Notes under the pieces: model-generated
The model's database searches: none
What the model was told of the DNA's origin: nothing
The model's input: the letters and a program-made list of their open reading frames with translations, nothing else
Position numbers and translations under genes: made by a program
Assembly: GCF_002198675.1 (NCBI RefSeq)
Contig: NZ_MWLL01000172.1
Location: forward strand, 1 to 40,830
DNA: 40,830 nt
Direction of reading: 5' to 3'
DNA from: Kineosporia sp. R_H_3
Lineage (GTDB): Bacteria > Actinomycetota > Actinomycetes > Actinomycetales > Kineosporiaceae
Shown: positions 8,356 to 16,843 of the stretch, piece after piece
How positions within the stretch are numbered: the stretch's first letter is position 1
How the letters are laid out: each line of letters begins with the position of its first letter

Positions 8356-9944
8356 CACGAGGACGCCCCGGTGATGCGGAAGGTCGGGTCGTCGAGGGCG
8401 CCGCCGAGCATCGAGACGTCGAAGCCGGGGCGGACGGCGTAGATGAAGGCGTCGTTGACCAGCGGGACCGTGTCGGCGGCCTTGACGAGTGCCTGGTGCG
8501 CGGCGCGCAGGCCGGAGCAGCGGCCCTGCTCGTCGGTGGCCGCCAGGCCCTGGGCGAACGCGGCGTCGGCGGCCGCGTTCTTCACCGCACCGAGGTTGCC
8601 GCCGCCGGCCTCGACGGCCGGGCCGCTGAAGAAGGGCAGCGGGCTGGCGAGGGAGCCGATGAAGTTGAGGTCGGCGAAGACCTGGACGTCCCAGGCGTCC
8701 GGCGCGCCGAACGCCTTGGAGACCCAGGTTCCGACGTCCGTGTTCTCCAGCTGGACGGTGGCGCCGGCCGAGCGGAGCACCTCCTGCAGGTAGACGTTCC
8801 CGGCGCCGTTGGTGCCGATGATCTGCGGGCCGAGCAGGCGGAACGTCTTGCCGGCCAGCACCTTCTTCGCCGCGGCAAGGTCGGTCGGGATGACGAAGGA
8901 GCTGTCGGAGTCCCAGCACGGCGTGTTCTTCGTGGCCAGGTAGCTGAGGACCTCGCCGGTGCCCTTGGAGGTGACCTTCTCGAAGGCGGCGTGGTCGATC
9001 GCCTGCGCGACGGCCTTGCGGACGGCCGGGTCGGCGAAGGGGCTGCCGGGGCGCTCGTTGAAGACGAGGTAGTAGTCGGAGAACGGGAAGACCTTGCTCT
9101 TGGCGGACCCGTCGCCCTCCACCCGGGGGATGGACTCGGCGTTGATCTGTGCGATGTCCAGCTGTCCGTTCTTGACCAGGTTCGTCGCCGCCGTCGGGTC
9201 GAGCGAGACGACGAGCTGCACCGTCTTGGGCACCGCGCCGGCGGGCTCCTGGCTTCGCTTGGGCCAGGCCGTGTAGTCGGTGCGCAGCTCGAACGTGTAG
9301 GACGCGCCGGACTGCTGGGCGGTCAGCGTGTACGGGCCGGACCCGGCGCCCTTGACCGTCCCGGCCTCCAGGGCCTCGGGGTCGGCCAGGCCGGCGGGGC
9401 AGACGATCCCGGCGGTGGCGATGGTCAGCCCGCCGACGAGGTCCCACGGCCGCTCGACGGTCACGGTGACGGTGTTCGCGGCGTCGTCCGCCGTGACCTT
9501 CGGAGCGTTGCCGGGGCCGAACACGGAGACCGCGCTGGAGGCGGTGGTCTTCGGGTCGGCCAGGTGCTCCAGGGAGGCCTTGACGATCGTCGGGGTGATC
9601 TTGGTGCCGTCGGTGCAGGTGGCGTCCGTACGCAGGGTGAACGTCGCGCTGGTCGGCGTGGAGGTCCAGGTCGTCGCCAGGCCGCCGACGATGCCGCCGG
9701 TGTCCTTGCGCACCAGGGTGTCGAAGGCCATCCGGGCCAGCAAGAAGTCCGGCAGCGACGCACCCTTGGCGGGGTCGAAGCCGGCGGGTACGACGATCGT
9801 CGTCCGGACGGTCGTCGTCGAGGCGGCGCCCGCACCGCTCGACGTCGCCGTCGGGGCGGACCCGGTCGTCGCACACCCGGCGACGAGCACGACGGAGGCG
9901 AGGGCGACCGTGGAGGAGAGGACACGGGAACTGCCGTGGCGCAT
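8355..9944 (-). CDS. Family 5 extracellular solute-binding lipoprotein
   Basis: A 529-residue binding protein of the oligopeptide/nickel (SBP_bac_5) class. The ATG at 9944 was chosen because GCAGGAG stands upstream and a lipoprotein signal follows: MRHGSSRVL, a hydrophobic stretch, then the lipobox LVAGC with Cys near residue 24. A Ser/Thr/Ala linker follows, then the fold, with the family segment FNERPGSPFADPAVRKAVAQ in the middle. It delivers the ligand to the DppBCDF-type transporter encoded downstream. Binding specificity is unknown. Several Cys residues (CTDGTK, CWDSDS, GRCSGL) could form disulfides. Confidence 0.9.
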   Translation of the reverse strand: MRHGSSRVLSSTVALASVVLVAGCATTGSAPTATSSGAGAASTTTVRTTIVVPAGFDPAKGASLPDFLLARMAFDTLVRKDTGGIVGGLATTWTSTPTSATFTLRTDATCTDGTKITPTIVKASLEHLADPKTTASSAVSVFGPGNAPKVTADDAANTVTVTVERPWDLVGGLTIATAGIVCPAGLADPEALEAGTVKGAGSGPYTLTAQQSGASYTFELRTDYTAWPKRSQEPAGAVPKTVQLVVSLDPTAATNLVKNGQLDIAQINAESIPRVEGDGSAKSKVFPFSDYYLVFNERPGSPFADPAVRKAVAQAIDHAAFEKVTSKGTGEVLSYLATKNTPCWDSDSSFVIPTDLAAAKKVLAGKTFRLLGPQIIGTNGAGNVYLQEVLRSAGATVQLENTDVGTWVSKAFGAPDAWDVQVFADLNFIGSLASPLPFFSGPAVEAGGGNLGAVKNAAADAAFAQGLAATDEQGRCSGLRAAHQALVKAADTVPLVNDAFIYAVRPGFDVSMLGGALDDPTFRITGASS

Positions 9945-10056
9945 GGGGACTCCTGCGACTCGTGCCGATGTGGACGGCGTGACGGTGGTGAGCGGACGGG
10001 AGGTGCGGGAGACGGACGTGCCGAGGCGTGCGGGGAGACAGAAGGGAGAGCGGCGG

Positions 10057-10500
10057 TCAGGCGAGGACTTCGAAGACGTCGATCGAGACCTCGTCGGCAC
10101 CGGCGCGGGCCCGGCCGACGAAGACCGTGCTCGTGAGGTGCTGCAGTCGGGGCGACGCCGTGCGGAAGACCGGGGTGGACTGGAAGTAGCGCATCGCCGT
10201 CCAGTCGCCGGTCTCGCCCGGGAGATGGCGCAGGTAGCCGACGTTGTGCACGTCGACGAGCTCCCCGGCGTCCGTGCGGAGCAGGTAGCGGGCCTCGACG
10301 CGGAAGACGCCGTCCGCCCGGGTCAGGCACCAGTCACCGCCCCCGGGCAGCACCGCAGCCGTGATGTCACCGGTGACGCGGCCGCCGGTGATCGGGATGA
10401 ACTCGAGCGTCCCTTCACCGCGGTGCTCGAGGACCTCGGGTTCTGCGACCTCGGCCACGATCGTGAACGCGTGGCGCAGGTCCGGGGGCGTTGGCCTCAT
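10057..10500 (-). CDS. DUF3237 family protein
   Basis: A 147-residue protein matching the DUF3237 family in length and pattern: an N-terminal FTIVAEV strand, GGRVTGDITAAVLPGGGDW, DGVFRVEARYLLRTDAGELVDVHNVGYLR and a C-terminal FVGRARAGADEVSIDVFEV. The family is a small beta-barrel of unknown function, often found in catabolic operons. It is first in the transporter-amidase operon and divergent from a TetR gene. A -35/-10 pair ends 8 bases before the ATG and there is no Shine-Dalgarno sequence, so the message is probably leaderless. There is a 112-bp gap before the binding protein. Confidence 0.8.
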   Translation of the reverse strand: MRPTPPDLRHAFTIVAEVAEPEVLEHRGEGTLEFIPITGGRVTGDITAAVLPGGGDWCLTRADGVFRVEARYLLRTDAGELVDVHNVGYLRHLPGETGDWTAMRYFQSTPVFRTASPRLQHLTSTVFVGRARAGADEVSIDVFEVLA

Positions 10501-10508
10501 AGCGGAGG

Positions 10509-10537
10509 ACTATGAGGCTAGTGAAAGACGTAGTCAA
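10509..10537 (-). promoter_or_regulatory. Promoter of the DUF3237-transporter-amidase operon
   Basis: On the minus strand TTGACT (10537-10532) and CATAGT (10514-10509) are separated by 17 bases. The ATG at 10500 begins 8 bases after the -10 box, so transcription should start at or just before the start codon. The TetR-like dyad at 10531-10549 covers the -35 box. Confidence 0.55.
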
Positions 10538-10549
10538 TAGCGTTAACTA
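10531..10549. promoter_or_regulatory. Candidate TetR operator between divergent genes
   Basis: An imperfect dyad TAGTCAA-TAGCG-TTAACTA, 6 of 7 arm positions matched, lies in the 99-bp gap between the DUF3237 gene and the divergent TetR gene. It overlaps the -35 element of the minus-strand promoter, consistent with repression of the operon by the neighbouring TetR protein. The size (19 bp) is normal for TetR operators. The assignment rests on position and symmetry. Confidence 0.5.
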
Positions 10550-10599
10550 ACTTGGAACGAGCGACCCCGGCTATCGTCGGGGCAGGAAGAGGAGGTGCG

Positions 10600-11268
10600 A
10601 TGACCGCGTCTTCGGTCTCGCGGCGCCGGCTCGCCAGGGGAACCCTGTCGAGGCAGGGCATCGTCGAGGCGGCCCTGCGCCTGCTCGACGAGGAAGGGCC
10701 GGACGCCCTGACCTTCAACCGGCTCGGGTCGGCGCTCGACGCTTCCACGACCGCCGTCTACCGCCACTTCGCCGCCCGTGACGAGATCGTCGTCGCGATC
10801 GCCGAGGAGCTCGACCGGCTCAGCCTCGACGGCTACGAGCCGGCGGGCGACTGGCGCGACTCCCTGCGCGACCTCGCCTGGCGGGCCTGGCGCACCGCGA
10901 GCGAGCACCCGGCCGCGGCGTCGGTCGCCATGCACCGGACGACGCGCGGCATGCACGAGCTCCGTGCGGTGGATGCGGTCCTCGAGGCCGTCCACCAGGC
11001 GGGCCTGCGCGGGGAGGACGCCGCGATGGGCTACGCCGTCTACTCCCACCTCGTGCTGTCGGTGTGCACCCAGCACGCGACGCGTCTGGTGTCCGTGGCC
11101 GCTGAGGGTGAGGAGGGTTGGGTGCAGGTGTACCACCCGACCGATCCGGCCGCGTACCCGTACGCGCAGCAGGCCGCCGCCCACCTGCTGGCGATCGACC
11201 ACGCCGAGGTCTTCCGCCGGCAGGTAGAGCTCGTCATCAGCGACCTTGAGGCCCGCGCGAGGCGGTGA
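10600..11268 (+). CDS. TetR family regulator, probable repressor of the amidase-transporter operon
   Basis: A 222-residue regulator. The ATG at 10600 is preceded by GAGGAGGTG, which fits far better than an upstream in-frame start at 10552. The N-terminal helix-turn-helix includes ALTFNRLGSALDASTTAVYR HF, with the Tyr-Arg-His-Phe recognition-helix ending common in TetR proteins. The rest is a helical ligand-binding domain (about 75-215). It is divergent from the DUF3237-led operon across a gap that holds a dyad. The effector is probably the transported compound or a product of it, which is inference. Confidence 0.85.
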   Translation: MTASSVSRRRLARGTLSRQGIVEAALRLLDEEGPDALTFNRLGSALDASTTAVYRHFAARDEIVVAIAEELDRLSLDGYEPAGDWRDSLRDLAWRAWRTASEHPAAASVAMHRTTRGMHELRAVDAVLEAVHQAGLRGEDAAMGYAVYSHLVLSVCTQHATRLVSVAAEGEEGWVQVYHPTDPAAYPYAQQAAAHLLAIDHAEVFRRQVELVISDLEARARR

Positions 11269-11283
11269 CCGGGTGGGTGCGGG

Positions 11284-11958
11284 CTACTCCGGTTCCCCGG
11301 GGTTCGCCGCGGACGCGACCGTCCCCACCAGGGTGTCGCTCGCCTTCTGGATGCGGGGCAGGTGCCGACGGTCGGCGAGCAGGGCTCGAACGACGAAGTC
11401 CGCGATCCGCAGGGCTGTGGGCGCCGGGTTCGCCGCCGGCTCGGGGCCGCGCTCGCTGACCGCCTGCAAGGTCAGGCCGGTGATCGCCCCGCGGACGAAC
11501 GCGGGGTCCTCGTCGAGGAACTCCCCGGAGTCGATTCCCAGGCCGACGAGGCGGGCGGTCAGGGTGTGGAGCTCCTCGCGGAGCCGGGACTGCTCGTCCA
11601 GCTCAAGGAGGTCGAGGACCTCGTCGTTGTAGAAGCCGCGCACGTCGTACGGCAGCGACAGGATGGCCGAGACGTCGGCCACGAGCAGGGCGTGGAGCCG
11701 GGCCGCAGGTGTCGCCTCGAGGTCGAGCGCGGTGCGCACGCGGCTCAGGGCGGGGCGCAGGTCGGCGTCCAGGAGTGCCGCGAGGATCGCGTGCTTGCTC
11801 GGGAAGTGGCTGTACAGCGTGGGTTGCCTGATGCCGACCGCCGCCGCGATGTCGCGTGTCGACGTCCCGTGGAACCCGCGCACCGCGAACAGCCTCGATG
11901 CCTCGACGAGGATCCTGGCCCGCGCGGCTCCGTCGGGGCCGCGTCCTCTGCCCGTCAT
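11284..11958 (-). CDS. TetR family regulator, divergent from the ureohydrolase operon
   Basis: A 224-residue protein with a classic TetR DNA-binding domain: ARILVEASRLFAVRGFHGTS, TRDIAAAVGIRQPTLYSHF and PSKHAILAALL, residues about 13-65. The C-terminal domain is helical and of TetR_C type. It ends 15 bp after the preceding TetR gene, tail to tail. It is divergent from the ureohydrolase operon, and a 14-bp dyad (12034-12047) lies between them. No Shine-Dalgarno sequence precedes the ATG. Confidence 0.87.
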   Translation of the reverse strand: MTGRGRGPDGAARARILVEASRLFAVRGFHGTSTRDIAAAVGIRQPTLYSHFPSKHAILAALLDADLRPALSRVRTALDLEATPAARLHALLVADVSAILSLPYDVRGFYNDEVLDLLELDEQSRLREELHTLTARLVGLGIDSGEFLDEDPAFVRGAITGLTLQAVSERGPEPAANPAPTALRIADFVVRALLADRRHLPRIQKASDTLVGTVASAANPGEPE

Positions 11959-12033
11959 CGCGCAGGCCTGAGGGGGTGGTGGGCCGGCAGGGTGGTCCGT
12001 CGAGACGAAGGCATCAGAGGTCTTCCATTTTTC

Positions 12034-12047
12034 CTATCAGTTGATAG
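12034..12047. promoter_or_regulatory. Candidate TetR operator upstream of the ureohydrolase operon
   Basis: CTATCA-GT-TGATAG is a dyad with 6-bp perfect arms in an unusually AT-rich patch between the divergent TetR gene and the ureohydrolase gene. It is 53 bp before the chosen GTG start. It is the only strong symmetric site in this gap, so the adjacent TetR is the natural candidate to bind it. Confidence 0.55.
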
Positions 12048-12100
12048 CCTCTCGGCTCGTCAGATACTCGCAGCAGCGACGTCGCAGTGAGGAACCCATT

Positions 12101-13096
12101 GTGTCGCAGGACATCGCCGCCGGGGACGCCGCCTCCCTCCTCAGGCCCGTGCGAGCGCATCCCGCCTCGCCTGTCGACGCCACCGTAGTCCCGAGGTTCG
12201 CCGGCGACGGGACCTTCGCCCGGCTCGAGCGGTGGGAGCACCTGCCGGACGCCGACACGCTCGTGTGGGGCATCCCGTTCGACAGCGGGGTGAGCTACCG
12301 GCCCGGAGCCCGGTTCGGGCCGCAGCACGTCCGCCAGTCGTCCCGACTGCTGCGCCCCTACAACCCGGCGCTCGACGTCTCGCCGTTCGGTCGCCGCACC
12401 GTCGCCGACGCCGGCGACCTGGGCGTCAACCCGTTCGACCTCTCGGAAGCCATCGCGACGATCGAGTCGACGGCGACACAGCTCGTCGGCACCCGCCGCA
12501 CCCTGGTCACTATCGGCGGGGACCACACCATCGCACTGCCCCTGCTGCGGGTCCAGCAACACCTCCACGGGCCGGTCGCGGTCCTGCACTTCGACGCCCA
12601 CCTCGACACCTGGGACACCTATTTCGGTGCGCCCTACACCCACGGCACCCCGTTCCGGCGCGCCTCCGAGGAAGGGCTCCTCGACCTGGAGCACTCGGTG
12701 CACGTCGGCATCCGCGGCCCGCTGTACTCCAAGCTCGACCTCGACGAGAGCGAGGCACTCGGCTTCACGACGGTGCACGCGCGGGACTTCATCCGGCACC
12801 CGATCGACGACCTGGTCAACCGGGTCCGGGCAAGGCTCGGCGACCGCCCCGTCTACGTCTCCCTCGACATCGACGTCCTCGACCCGGCGCACGCCCCCGG
12901 CACCGGCACGCCCGAGGCCGGCGGCCTCACGAGCCGCGAGCTGCTCGAGGTGCTGCGCGGGCTCGACGGGCTCAACGTCGTCGGCGTCGACGTCGTCGAG
13001 GTGGCGCCCCCCTACGACCATGCCGAGCTGACCGGCATCGCCGCCGCCCACGCGATCTACGAGCTGCTCAGCGTCCTGCCGACGCCGAGCGCCTGA
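12101..13096 (+). CDS. Agmatinase/ureohydrolase family enzyme (guanidino hydrolase)
   Basis: A 331-residue binuclear-manganese ureohydrolase, expected to release urea from a guanidino compound. All metal motifs are present: [18 protein letters not shown] and [18 protein letters not shown]. The length fits agmatinase, guanidinobutyrase and related enzymes; the substrate loop ([20 protein letters not shown]) does not let me choose between them. The GTG at 12101 was chosen over the upstream ATG at 12041 because GTGAGGA lies 7 bases before it. It leads an operon with a short-chain dehydrogenase and a kinase-phospholyase fusion, 28 bp before the next gene. Confidence 0.88.
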   Translation: MSQDIAAGDAASLLRPVRAHPASPVDATVVPRFAGDGTFARLERWEHLPDADTLVWGIPFDSGVSYRPGARFGPQHVRQSSRLLRPYNPALDVSPFGRRTVADAGDLGVNPFDLSEAIATIESTATQLVGTRRTLVTIGGDHTIALPLLRVQQHLHGPVAVLHFDAHLDTWDTYFGAPYTHGTPFRRASEEGLLDLEHSVHVGIRGPLYSKLDLDESEALGFTTVHARDFIRHPIDDLVNRVRARLGDRPVYVSLDIDVLDPAHAPGTGTPEAGGLTSRELLEVLRGLDGLNVVGVDVVEVAPPYDHAELTGIAAAHAIYELLSVLPTPSA

Positions 13097-13124
13097 ACGA
13101 CCCTGCGACGAACGAGGACACGAG

Positions 13125-13943
13125 ATGGACACCCAGGGCCAGACCCGCACGCCACCGGCCGGCGGCCGCGTCGCCGTCATCACCGGGGCCGGCAGCCCGA
13201 CCGGGATCGGCGCCGCATGCGCACGTGCCCTGGCGCCCACCCACCGGCTCGTCGTCGCCGCCACGAGCTCGCGGATCGACGACCGCGTCCGCGAGCTGCG
13301 CGACCTCGGCGCGGACGCGGTCGGCTTCGTCGGCGACCTCAGCATCCCGGCGACGGCCGACGCGCTCGTGGCCGAGGCGCTCGAGCGGTGGGGGCGCATC
13401 GACGCCCTGGTGAACAGTGCAGGCATGGTCGCGACGACGGGTGAGGAGGAGCAGTCCCCTGCCGAGCGGACGACCGACGAGCAGTGGCGGAACCTGTTGG
13501 CCCGCAACCTCGACACCAATTTCTTCGTCACCCGGGCGGCCCTGGCGCCCATGGTCGCGCAGGGGTACGGCCGGATCGTGAGCATCGGCTCGCTCTCCGG
13601 CGCCGTCATGGCCTACCGAGGGGACGCCGGGTACCACGCGGCGAAGGCCGCGATCGTGGGACTCACGCGGTCGATCGCCGTCGACCACGCCCGGCACGGG
13701 ATCACCTGCAACGTCGTGGCGCCCGGCTGGATCGCCACCGGCTCCTCCTCCGAGCACGAGCGGGCCCTCGGCGAGGCGACGCCGGCGGGGCGTCCCGGGA
13801 TGCCCGAGGAGGTCGCCTCCCTCGTCGCCTACCTCGCCTCACCGGACGCGTCGTACATCACGGGGCAGGTCCTCGTCGTCGACGGCGGCAACTCGATCGA
13901 CGAGGAGCCTTTCCTCCGCGACCTCGGCGAGTCGGCGCGATGA
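13125..13943 (+). CDS. Short-chain dehydrogenase/reductase (SDR)
   Basis: A 272-residue classical SDR that oxidises or reduces a carbonyl/alcohol pair with NAD(P). It has the Rossmann motif TGAGSPTGIG (20-29; longer than the usual TGxxxGIG by a Ser-Pro insertion), NSAG, the catalytic Ser in SIGSLSG, and YHAAK. The ending YITGQVLVVDGGNS is typical. Its stop overlaps the start of the downstream fusion gene by 4 bases (ATGA), so the two are co-translated. In the pathway proposed here it would handle the carbonyl or alcohol intermediate, before or after the lyase step. Confidence 0.9.
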   Translation: MDTQGQTRTPPAGGRVAVITGAGSPTGIGAACARALAPTHRLVVAATSSRIDDRVRELRDLGADAVGFVGDLSIPATADALVAEALERWGRIDALVNSAGMVATTGEEEQSPAERTTDEQWRNLLARNLDTNFFVTRAALAPMVAQGYGRIVSIGSLSGAVMAYRGDAGYHAAKAAIVGLTRSIAVDHARHGITCNVVAPGWIATGSSSEHERALGEATPAGRPGMPEEVASLVAYLASPDASYITGQVLVVDGGNSIDEEPFLRDLGESAR

Positions 13944-16843
13944 GCGCGGACGAGCGCGGGGCCGTGGTCCGGCCGCGGGAGGTCGAAGACGTCGAGCTGA
14001 CGCTGGCGGCCGGCTGGGGCGTGGCCGGACGCGTGCGCCCGCTCGGCAGCCTCCAGGACGCCGTCTACCGGGTCCTGGGCGAGGACGGGACGCCGATCGG
14101 GGCCGCCCGGGTGTCCACGGGGGCCGTCGACGAGACGGCCCTGCACGCCGAAGGCAGGATCCTGGACCACCTGGCGGCAGCCCTCCCCGAGCTCGACCTT
14201 CCCACCCTGCAGCGGGGAGCCGACGGCAACCTCCTGCAGTGGCGGGACGGCACCTCGACCCGGTTGATGCGCTGGGTGCGCGGGGAGCGGCTCGCAGCCT
14301 GGTCGCGGCTGCCGGACCAGGCTGCCCGGGAGCTCGGCTCCGTCGCGGGCCGGGTGTCCCGGGCGCTGCAGGGCCTCGACGAGGCAGCTCTGCACCGGGA
14401 CGTCGAGTGGGACCCCCGGCATGCCGTCGCCGTCACCGAGGAGTACCTGGACCGGTGCCCGCCGGCCCTGCGCGGTGACGTCGAGCGGGCCCTCGTGCGG
14501 GTGCGCGACCACCTCCCGGCCCCAGACTCGACCCTGTTGGACCAGCAGGTGGTCCACCTCGACCTGACCGACCTCAACGTGCTCGGCGCGTTCGGCCGGC
14601 AGGGCACGTTCCTCGCGACGGGACTCGTCGACTTCGAGGACATGACCTGGACGTGGGCCCTGTGCGAGCTCGCCGTCACCGCCCACGCGGCGATCGACCG
14701 GCGACCCGAGGACCCGCTCGGTGCCCTCAGACAGGTGCTGGACGGATACCTCGAGCACAAGCCCCTGACCGAGACCGAGGCCGACCTGCTCTGGGACGTC
14801 GTCCTGGCGCGTGCCCTGATCTGCGCCCTCGTCGAGGGCGTCGAAGCCGCCGCCGACCCGACGAACGCCTACGCGGCACGACTGGCGGCCCTCGACGCCG
14901 TCGCGTTACGCGCCGTCCTGGACGTCCATCCGACCCTCGCGGCGGCGTCGATCCGCGCCAGGTGCGGCCACGGCACCACCCACCTCGAGCCCGTCGTCCC
15001 CGACTTCGTCCCTGCGGCGCACCTGCTGCGCCGCTGCGGAATCGGCGGGTACCAGACGATGGCCGCGCTCACCGACCACGAGCGCGACGCCGCCGTCCCG
15101 GACGCCATGCACCTCGGCACGGTCGTGCACGTCGACGGCCCCGCCGACGTCCTCACGCCGATGGCCGGCGCCATCCACCAGGTCCGGGGCGCGTCTGTCA
15201 CGCTGCGCCTCGACGTCCCGGGCGCTGTCCCCGCCTACCTACGGGTCGAAGGTCTCGAGCCGGACGTCGCACCCGGTGCACACGTCGCTCTCGGCGTGCG
15301 CCTGGGTGGTCTACCGGCCGGAGCAAGAAGCCTTCACGTGCAGCTCATGAGCGACCCGGCGCTGCCGGGTCGGGGCGCGGTCCGAGACGCCGACCTGTGG
15401 CGACGGCTCTGCCCGGACCCCCGCAGGCTCCTCCCGGAGACGGCACAGGGACTGGAGACCGTCGCGGACGGCGCCACCGCCCGAAGGCGCCGCAGCCGTC
15501 ACGTGGCCGGGGTGCAGAAGACGTACTTCCGGTCCCCGCCCCTCATCGTGTCCGGGCGCGGCCAGTGGATGTACGACAGCACCGGACGTCGCTACCTCGA
15601 CATGGTGAACAACGTCGCCATCGCGGGGCACAGCCACCCCCGGATCACCGCCGCGGCGGCTGCGCAGCTGGACCGGCTGGCGACCAACTCGCGGTTCCTC
15701 TACGACGCGATCGCGGACTACGCCGACAAGATCGCCGCGACCTTGCCGCCCGAGCTGGACACCATCCTGTTCGTGAACTCCGGCAGCGAAGCGGTCGAGG
15801 TCGCCCTTCAGATGGCGCGCGCGCACACCGGCCGCCATGACGTCGTCGTCGTCGACGGCACGTACCACGGGTGGACGACCGAGCTCATGGAGCTGGGCAC
15901 CATCGAGGCGGACCGGCCCGGGTGGCGCGACCGTCTGGCGCCCTGGGTCCACGTCGCCGATGCGCCGGACCCGCACCGCGGCGCTCACGGCGACGACGCG
16001 ACCGCTTACGTGAGGTCCGTCGAGGACAGGTGCCTGGACGCCGTGCCCCACGGCGGCGTGGCGGCCTTCGTCACTGAACCCGTCCTGGGGAACCGCGGCG
16101 GCGTCGTCCCGCCCGCGGGCTACCTCGAGGACGCCTTCGCCACGGTCCGCCGCCACGGCGGGCTCTGCATCGCCGACGAGGTGCAGGTCGGGTTCGGCCG
16201 GACCGGTGCCAGCTTCTGGTCGTTCCAGAACCTCGGTGCCGTGCCGGACATCGTCGCCAGCGCCAAGGCGGCCGGCAACGGCCACCCGCTCGGCTTCGTC
16301 GCCTGCCGCCGTGAGATCGCCGACTCCTTCGCCGCCCGCTCGCCGTTCTTCTCCACCGCCGGCGGCAACCCGGTCTCCTGCCGAATCGGTGAGGCGGTCC
16401 TCGACGTCATCGCCGAGGAAGGCCTCCGCGAGAACGCCGTGCTCGTCGGTGACCGGATCGCCGCCGGTCTCGCAGACCTCGCGGCGCGGCACCCGGTCAT
16501 CGGGGCGACGTACGGCCTCGGCCTCTACCAGGGCATCGACCTCGTCGAGGCAGCCGCCGGTGACAAGACCCCGCTTCGGCCCGACGCCGTGGCCGACATC
16601 TGCGAGCGGCTCCTCGAGCTCGGTGTCATCGTCCAGCCGACCGGCCTGCTGGGCAACGTCCTCAAGGTCAAGCCGCCGCTGTGCATCGGTCTCGCCGACG
16701 CCGACCGCTACCTGTCGAGCCTGGACCGGGCCCTGACCGAGCACGAGGAGCTCACCGCCCTGGCGGCCGCCGCAGGTGCGGGATCGGTTAGGGGATCTCT
16801 TGCAGGACAGGGCATCCCAGGCCGGCCGCAGTCGACCGCATGA
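13940..16843 (+). CDS. Kinase / M23-like / class III aminotransferase-fold fusion (probable amino-alcohol kinase and phospholyase)
   Basis: A 967-residue, three-part enzyme. Residues 1-340 are an aminoglycoside-phosphotransferase-like kinase with HLDLTDLN (206-213) and the metal-binding VDFED (Asp231). Residues about 385-500 resemble an M23/LytM beta domain (MHLGTVVHVDGPADVLTPMA; LHVQL), but the zinc ligands are incomplete. Residues about 515-945 are a class III aminotransferase fold with FVNSGSEAVEVALQMAR, DEVQVGFGRTG and the PLP lysine in SAKAAGNGHPLG (Lys776). This order is known in bacteria. The aminotransferase part is closest in pattern to ammonia-phospholyases (ETNPPL/PHYKPL type), which eliminate phosphate and ammonia from phosphorylated amino alcohols. 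The natural substrate is unknown. Its 3' end overlaps the convergent TetR gene by 56 bp. Confidence 0.87.
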   Translation: MSADERGAVVRPREVEDVELTLAAGWGVAGRVRPLGSLQDAVYRVLGEDGTPIGAARVSTGAVDETALHAEGRILDHLAAALPELDLPTLQRGADGNLLQWRDGTSTRLMRWVRGERLAAWSRLPDQAARELGSVAGRVSRALQGLDEAALHRDVEWDPRHAVAVTEEYLDRCPPALRGDVERALVRVRDHLPAPDSTLLDQQVVHLDLTDLNVLGAFGRQGTFLATGLVDFEDMTWTWALCELAVTAHAAIDRRPEDPLGALRQVLDGYLEHKPLTETEADLLWDVVLARALICALVEGVEAAADPTNAYAARLAALDAVALRAVLDVHPTLAAASIRARCGHGTTHLEPVVPDFVPAAHLLRRCGIGGYQTMAALTDHERDAAVPDAMHLGTVVHVDGPADVLTPMAGAIHQVRGASVTLRLDVPGAVPAYLRVEGLEPDVAPGAHVALGVRLGGLPAGARSLHVQLMSDPALPGRGAVRDADLWRRLCPDPRRLLPETAQGLETVADGATARRRRSRHVAGVQKTYFRSPPLIVSGRGQWMYDSTGRRYLDMVNNVAIAGHSHPRITAAAAAQLDRLATNSRFLYDAIADYADKIAATLPPELDTILFVNSGSEAVEVALQMARAHTGRHDVVVVDGTYHGWTTELMELGTIEADRPGWRDRLAPWVHVADAPDPHRGAHGDDATAYVRSVEDRCLDAVPHGGVAAFVTEPVLGNRGGVVPPAGYLEDAFATVRRHGGLCIADEVQVGFGRTGASFWSFQNLGAVPDIVASAKAAGNGHPLGFVACRREIADSFAARSPFFSTAGGNPVSCRIGEAVLDVIAEEGLRENAVLVGDRIAAGLADLAARHPVIGATYGLGLYQGIDLVEAAAGDKTPLRPDAVADICERLLELGVIVQPTGLLGNVLKVKPPLCIGLADADRYLSSLDRALTEHEELTALAAAAGAGSVRGSLAGQGIPGRPQSTA

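Noticed and set aside
8340-10136. Plus-strand frame opposite the solute-binding protein
   Set aside because: Shadow of a well-conserved lipoprotein gene; the sequence is Gly/Arg/Val repeats without motifs.
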